In this document: positions 51,869 to 64,000 of the stretch, in pieces | Layout of the letters: the number at the start of each line of letters is the position of its first letter | Numbering within the stretch: position 1 is the first letter of the stretch | Origin: Luteimonas wenzhouensis | GTDB taxonomy: Bacteria; Pseudomonadota; Gammaproteobacteria; Xanthomonadales; Xanthomonadaceae | Length of the DNA stretch: 64,000 bases | Direction: 5' to 3' | Assembly: GCF_007859305.1 (NCBI RefSeq) | Contig: NZ_VOHE01000001.1 | Location: forward strand, 372,001-436,000 | Position numbers and translations under genes: made by a program | Notes under the pieces: generated by a model | Databases searched by the model: none | Told to the model about the DNA's origin: nothing | Seen by the model: the letters and a program-made list of their open reading frames with translations, nothing else

Positions 51869-52522
51869 TTATGCCTTGCTCGAGGGACGGACGATGACGT
51901 CGCCGCCCGGCGCGCCGGGGACGGCGCCCTTGACGGCGATCAGGCCGCGCTCGGCGTCGACCTTGACCACCTGCAGGCGCTGGGTGGTCTGGGTCACGTG
52001 ACCCATGTGGCCCGCCATCTTCTTGCCCGGGAACACGCGGCCCGGCGTCTGGCGCTGGCCGATCGAGCCCGGGGTGCGGTGCGACAGCGAGTTGCCGTGC
52101 GTGGCATCGCCCATGCTGAAGTTCCAGCGCTTGACCGTGCCCTGGAAGCCCTTGCCCTTGGTCACGCCCTGGACGTCGACCAGCTGGCCGACCTCGAAAA
52201 TGTCGGCCTTGATCTCGCCGCCGACCTGGAAGTCGCCGATCTTGTCGTCGGCCACGCGCAGCTCCCACAGGCCACGGCCGGGCTCGACCTTGGCCTTGGC
52301 CAGGTGGCCGGCCTCGGGCTTGGTGAGCAGCGAGGCGCGGCGCACGCCGGCGGTGACCTGCACGGCGCTGTAGCCGTCGGTCTCGACGGTCTTGACCTGG
52401 GTGATGCGGTTGGGGGTGGCTTCGATCAGGGTCACGGGCACGGACTTGCCGTCCTCGGTGAACACCCGGCTCATGCCGGCCTTGCGGCCGACGATGCCCA
52501 ACGAATGGATCTTCGCGGTCAT
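51869..52522 (-). CDS. rplC: 50S ribosomal protein L3
   Basis: L3 initiates 50S assembly and its W-finger reaches the peptidyl-transferase centre. The 217 residues contain [18 protein letters not shown] and [20 protein letters not shown], with the glutamine methylated by PrmB in enteric relatives. Starts 11 bases after rpsJ. Confidence 0.98.
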   Translation of the reverse strand: MTAKIHSLGIVGRKAGMSRVFTEDGKSVPVTLIEATPNRITQVKTVETDGYSAVQVTAGVRRASLLTKPEAGHLAKAKVEPGRGLWELRVADDKIGDFQVGGEIKADIFEVGQLVDVQGVTKGKGFQGTVKRWNFSMGDATHGNSLSHRTPGSIGQRQTPGRVFPGKKMAGHMGHVTQTTQRLQVVKVDAERGLIAVKGAVPGAPGGDVIVRPSSKA

Positions 52523-52533
52523 GGTTCGGGGCC

Positions 52534-52845
52534 TCAGGTCAGCTTGATCTGGACGTCGACGCCCGCCGCGAGCTCGAGCTTCATCAGCGCGTCCACGGTC
52601 TTGTCGTTGGGGTCGACGATGTCGAGCACGCGCTTGTGCGTGCGGGCTTCGTACTGGTCACGCGCATCCTTGTCGACGTGCGGCGACGTGAGGATGGTGT
52701 AACGCTCGATCTTGGTGGGCAGCGGGATCGGGCCGCGCACCTGCGCGCCGGTCCGCTTGGCCGTTTCGACGATCTCGCTGGCCGAACGGTCGATCAGCCG
52801 GTGATCGAACGCCTTGAGCCGGATCCGGATTTTCTGGTCCGCCAT
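52534..52845 (-). CDS. rpsJ: 30S ribosomal protein S10 / NusE
   Basis: The 103 residues begin [20 protein letters not shown]10 also acts as NusE in transcription antitermination and in transcription-translation coupling with NusG. The ATG at 52845 follows GAAGGAATT; an upstream extension of the frame is not conserved. First gene of the S10 operon, preceded by a long leader with an attenuator-like terminator. Confidence 0.98.
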   Translation of the reverse strand: MADQKIRIRLKAFDHRLIDRSASEIVETAKRTGAQVRGPIPLPTKIERYTILTSPHVDKDARDQYEARTHKRVLDIVDPNDKTVDALMKLELAAGVDVQIKLT

Positions 52846-52956
52846 GACGGAATTCCTTCGTTGAAAGAGCGACGGGCCCGGCGACTGGGTGCGCCGGACC
52901 CCGTGTCGATCCCCCGACCACCGGACCAACCGCGTCCGGACACCCTGGGGAACGGG

Positions 52957-52992
52957 AAAAAAAGCAGGGCAGACCGGTTTCCCGATCCGCCC
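52957..52992 (-). terminator. attenuator-like intrinsic terminator in the S10 operon leader
   Basis: On the minus strand an 11-bp stem GGGCGGATCGG (52992-52982) pairs with CCGGTCTGCCC (52977-52967), with two G-T wobbles, around a GAAA tetraloop, and is followed by TGC and seven T residues (52963-52957). It lies about 170 bases after the predicted start of transcription and 112 bases before rpsJ, so most transcripts could stop here unless read-through is controlled. Confidence 0.7.
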
Positions 52993-53167
52993 AGACCTGG
53001 ATCACAAGCGTGCCGAAACGCCCCGCCTATGTGTCCCGGAGACCTCCGGAACGGGCGGAGCACCTGCCACGCGACAAGATCCCTGTCTGGCGAAAACGAG
53101 GCACTTCCTGCACCTCATTTCGCGGTTCCGCTGCCGCCCTGACCGGCTCGGCAGCGGTGAGTCGGAC

Positions 53168-53196
53168 ATTATGAAAGCTTCACGGCACGGATGCAA
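53168..53196 (-). promoter_or_regulatory. promoter of the S10 operon
   Basis: On the minus strand TTGCAT (53196-53191) and CATAAT (53173-53168) are separated by exactly 17 bases; the -10 matches at five of six positions. The RNA would start near 53161 and have a leader of about 315 bases. Confidence 0.7.
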
Positions 53197-53329
53197 GGGG
53201 TGTGTAGGCCCTCGCGGCCCGGCGGGCGCGGCGCCCCCGGTCGTCCTGCGTCGCGCCCCGGCCGGCGGACGCCGCCCGGGGGCCTTCCCTGCGCAGCGGC
53301 GGGGGCGCCCTCCCGGCGGCGCTGCCAGC

Positions 53330-53350
53330 GACCCCGCCGTGGCGGGGTCC
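53330..53350 (-). terminator. stem-loop directly after tuf
   Basis: GACCCCGCC-type arms (53330-53338 and 53341-53349) form a 9-bp GC stem four bases past the tuf stop. There is no T tract, so read-through from tuf towards the S10 leader may occur. Confidence 0.5.
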
Positions 53351-53354
53351 GTGC

Positions 53355-54545
<1,191 letters not shown>

Positions 54546-54668
54546 TGCTGTTGCCTCTGTGATTCGAAATGGTGACTGCCAGCCAGGCGGCGGCTGGAAA
54601 CGCCTGGACGCCCCGCCCGCCGCGGCCCGCGCGCCTCCCGGCCGCGGGTCCGGGGGCGGACCGCGCCC

Positions 54669-56765
<2,097 letters not shown>

Positions 56766-56938
56766 GGGATTGCCTCAGGTTCGATGCGGTGGGAAGTCCG
56801 CGCAGGTTCGCCCGGACTGTCGCGAAGGACTCGCTTCAATGGCCGAATGCCGCCTCGCGGCGGCATCGGACATCGCGTGCGGCGGGGCCGCGGGTTGGCA
56901 CCCTCGGGTGCCGCGGGGGCCGTGGCCCCCGGGAAGGA

Positions 56939-57406
56939 TCACCAGCGGTAGTGCGCGAACGCCTTGTTCGCATCCGCCATGCGGTGGGTTTCCTCGCGCT
57001 TCTTGATCGCGCCGCCGCGATTCTCGGAAGCGTCGATAAGCTCGGCCGCGAGCTTGCGCGGCATCGAGTTCTCGCCGCGCTTGCGCGCCGACTCGATCAG
57101 CCAGCGCATCGCCAGCGCCATGCGCCGCGACTGCCGCACCTCGACCGGGACCTGGTAGGTGGCGCCGCCGACGCGGCGGGACTTCACCTCGACCGCCGGG
57201 GACACGTTGCCCAGCGCCTTCTCGACCAGCTCCAGCGGGTTGCCGTTCTTCTCGCTGATCACGTCCATGGCGCCGTACACGATCCTCTCGGCGACCGACT
57301 TCTTGCCGCTCTTCATCACCATGTTGATGAAGCGGGCGATGGTCTCGCTGCCGTGCTTGGGATCGGGCAGGACCGAACGCTGCGGGGTATTGCCTTTACG
57401 CGACAT
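56939..57406 (-). CDS. rpsG: 30S ribosomal protein S7
   Basis: S7 nucleates assembly of the 30S head; in E. coli it represses translation of the str operon through the rpsL-rpsG gap. The 155 residues begin [20 protein letters not shown] and include [19 protein letters not shown]. The rpsL-rpsG gap here is only 10 bases, too short for the E. coli-type S7 target (about 100 bases), so that control cannot be identical. Confidence 0.98.
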   Translation of the reverse strand: MSRKGNTPQRSVLPDPKHGSETIARFINMVMKSGKKSVAERIVYGAMDVISEKNGNPLELVEKALGNVSPAVEVKSRRVGGATYQVPVEVRQSRRMALAMRWLIESARKRGENSMPRKLAAELIDASENRGGAIKKREETHRMADANKAFAHYRW

Positions 57407-57416
57407 GATGTGATCC

Positions 57417-57791
<375 letters not shown>

Positions 57792-57841
57792 CGGTCGGAA
57801 AGGTTCTTGGGTTTCGGGGCTTGCGCCCTCGTGAAAATGAC

Positions 57842-57868
57842 GGCAGGCGGGGGCGCACCCTGCCTGCC
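57842..57868 (-). terminator. stem-loop in the rpsL leader
   Basis: GGCAGGC (57868-57862, minus strand) pairs with GCCTGCC (57848-57842) close to the transcription start of the str promoter, followed by GTCATTTTC. The T tract is short, so this is at most a weak attenuator or an RNA-stabilising 5' hairpin. Confidence 0.35.
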
Positions 57869-57878
57869 GAGACGGAAA

Positions 57879-57908
57879 AGTATAGCCCGCGCCGACGGAA
57901 ACCGTCAA
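57879..57908 (-). promoter_or_regulatory. promoter of the str operon (rpsL)
   Basis: On the minus strand TTGACG (57908-57903) and TATACT (57884-57879) are separated by 18 bases; both hexamers match the sigma-70 consensus at five of six positions. The leader before rpsL is about 80 bases. Confidence 0.75.
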
Positions 57909-58021
57909 CGCAAGCCATGCCCAGACCCGCCGCCGCGGTGGCCGCGGCCGGGTGCCAAGGCGTTGTTCCGCCCCTCCTGGGCCGGACACGAGGCGCTCCC
58001 TGCGCCTCATTCCGAAATCTG

Positions 58022-58041
58022 GGCGGGCCCGGGGGCCCGCC
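58022..58041 (-). terminator. stem-loop after rpoC
   Basis: GGCGGGCCC (58041-58033) pairs perfectly with GGGCCCGCC (58030-58022) across 2 bases, 15 bases past the rpoC stop; the sequence after it contains only ATTTC. Likely separates the rpoBC and str units, perhaps incompletely. Confidence 0.55.
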
Positions 58042-58055
58042 GGGATGTTACCGCA

Positions 58056-62315
<4,260 letters not shown>

Positions 62316-62395
62316 GTCGTTCTCCGGGATTGAGGGCCTGGTGGCGGGACCGTTGTTCGCGCGGGACGGGGCGTGCCCCGCCCGCGCGCGGCGCC

Positions 62396-64000
<1,605 letters not shown>

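Larger units (their letters stand above)
52846..53354. other. 509-base gap between tuf and rpsJ
   Basis: No protein gene is supported. On the minus strand it contains, in order of transcription, a post-tuf stem-loop, the S10 promoter, a leader of about 315 bases and an intrinsic terminator followed by about 110 bases before rpsJ. Further partial stems (such as CTCCG with CGGAG) lie between the promoter and the terminator. Confidence 0.7.

Noticed and set aside
53002..53118. Possible 38-codon leader peptide (ATG at 53118) ending 9 bases before the S10 attenuator hairpin
   Set aside because: It lies in the right place for translation-coupled attenuation, but it has no good Shine-Dalgarno sequence, no run of a regulatory codon, and no resemblance to a known peptide. 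A conservation test across relatives would settle it.
53002..53196. Start codon ATG at 53170 for the same leader frame
   Set aside because: This ATG overlaps the -10 hexamer of the S10 promoter, so it would not be in the transcript.

Overview
The window is a very GC-rich stretch of bacterial chromosome. It looks like core genome from a gammaproteobacterium of the Xanthomonadaceae/Lysobacteraceae type (Lysobacter, Luteimonas or Xanthomonas relatives). The reasons are the contiguous rpoBC-str-S10-spc-alpha block with no rpmJ, a class II (plant-like) DAHP synthase, a YpjD homologue divergent from ffh, and the character of the encoded proteins. The genus is an inference from protein resemblance. 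I see no phage, transposon, CRISPR array or other mobile DNA.

Layout, left to right. Positions 1-10344: tail of a YhiN/BaiN-like flavoprotein, katG with a candidate OxyR-type site, hslR, the rpsP-rimM-trmD-rplS ribosome/tRNA-modification operon (minus strand), a class IV aminotransferase, ffh with divergent ypjD, an unknown exported protein and a cysteine-synthase-like PLP enzyme. Positions 10356-23378: radA, a GMC oxidoreductase, tRNA-Thr(CGU), then the envelope/cofactor run murJ - ribF-ileS-lspA - ispH (minus), rpsT, obgE and rplU-rpmA. Positions 23456-29642: an accessory redox island made of a LysR regulator divergent from an aldo/keto reductase, an MDR-family dehydrogenase translationally coupled to it and a FadH-like flavoenzyme, followed by an exported-type SleB-family hydrolase gene. 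Positions 29715-38239: prpE, mdh, ppiB, typA-thpR, class II DAHP synthase and dsbB. Positions 38362-64000 are a ribosome and RNA polymerase superblock, all on the minus strand. Read in the direction of transcription it is rpoB (cut by the window edge), rpoC, rpsL-rpsG-fusA-tuf, rpsJ through rpsQ, rplN through secY, and rpsM-rpsK-rpsD-rpoA-rplQ, closed by a strong terminator.

Most genes are housekeeping: transcription, translation, protein export, isoprenoid and aromatic precursor supply, and central carbon metabolism. I did not find a convincing undescribed multi-gene system. The most informative novelties are regulatory. An S10-operon promoter is followed by a long leader holding an intrinsic terminator with a GAAA loop, which is a candidate attenuator just before rpsJ. 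A perfect 7-bp inverted repeat overlaps the predicted prpE promoter. A perfect 6-bp inverted repeat lies at the start of the LysR gene of the redox island. The only operon-like accessory cluster is the LysR/AKR/MDR/FadH-like group, whose substrates cannot be read from sequence.

Starts were chosen from ribosome binding sites, overlaps with neighbours and family lengths. Where two starts are possible this is stated. Promoter and terminator calls were made by eye from hexamer spacing and stem-loops.
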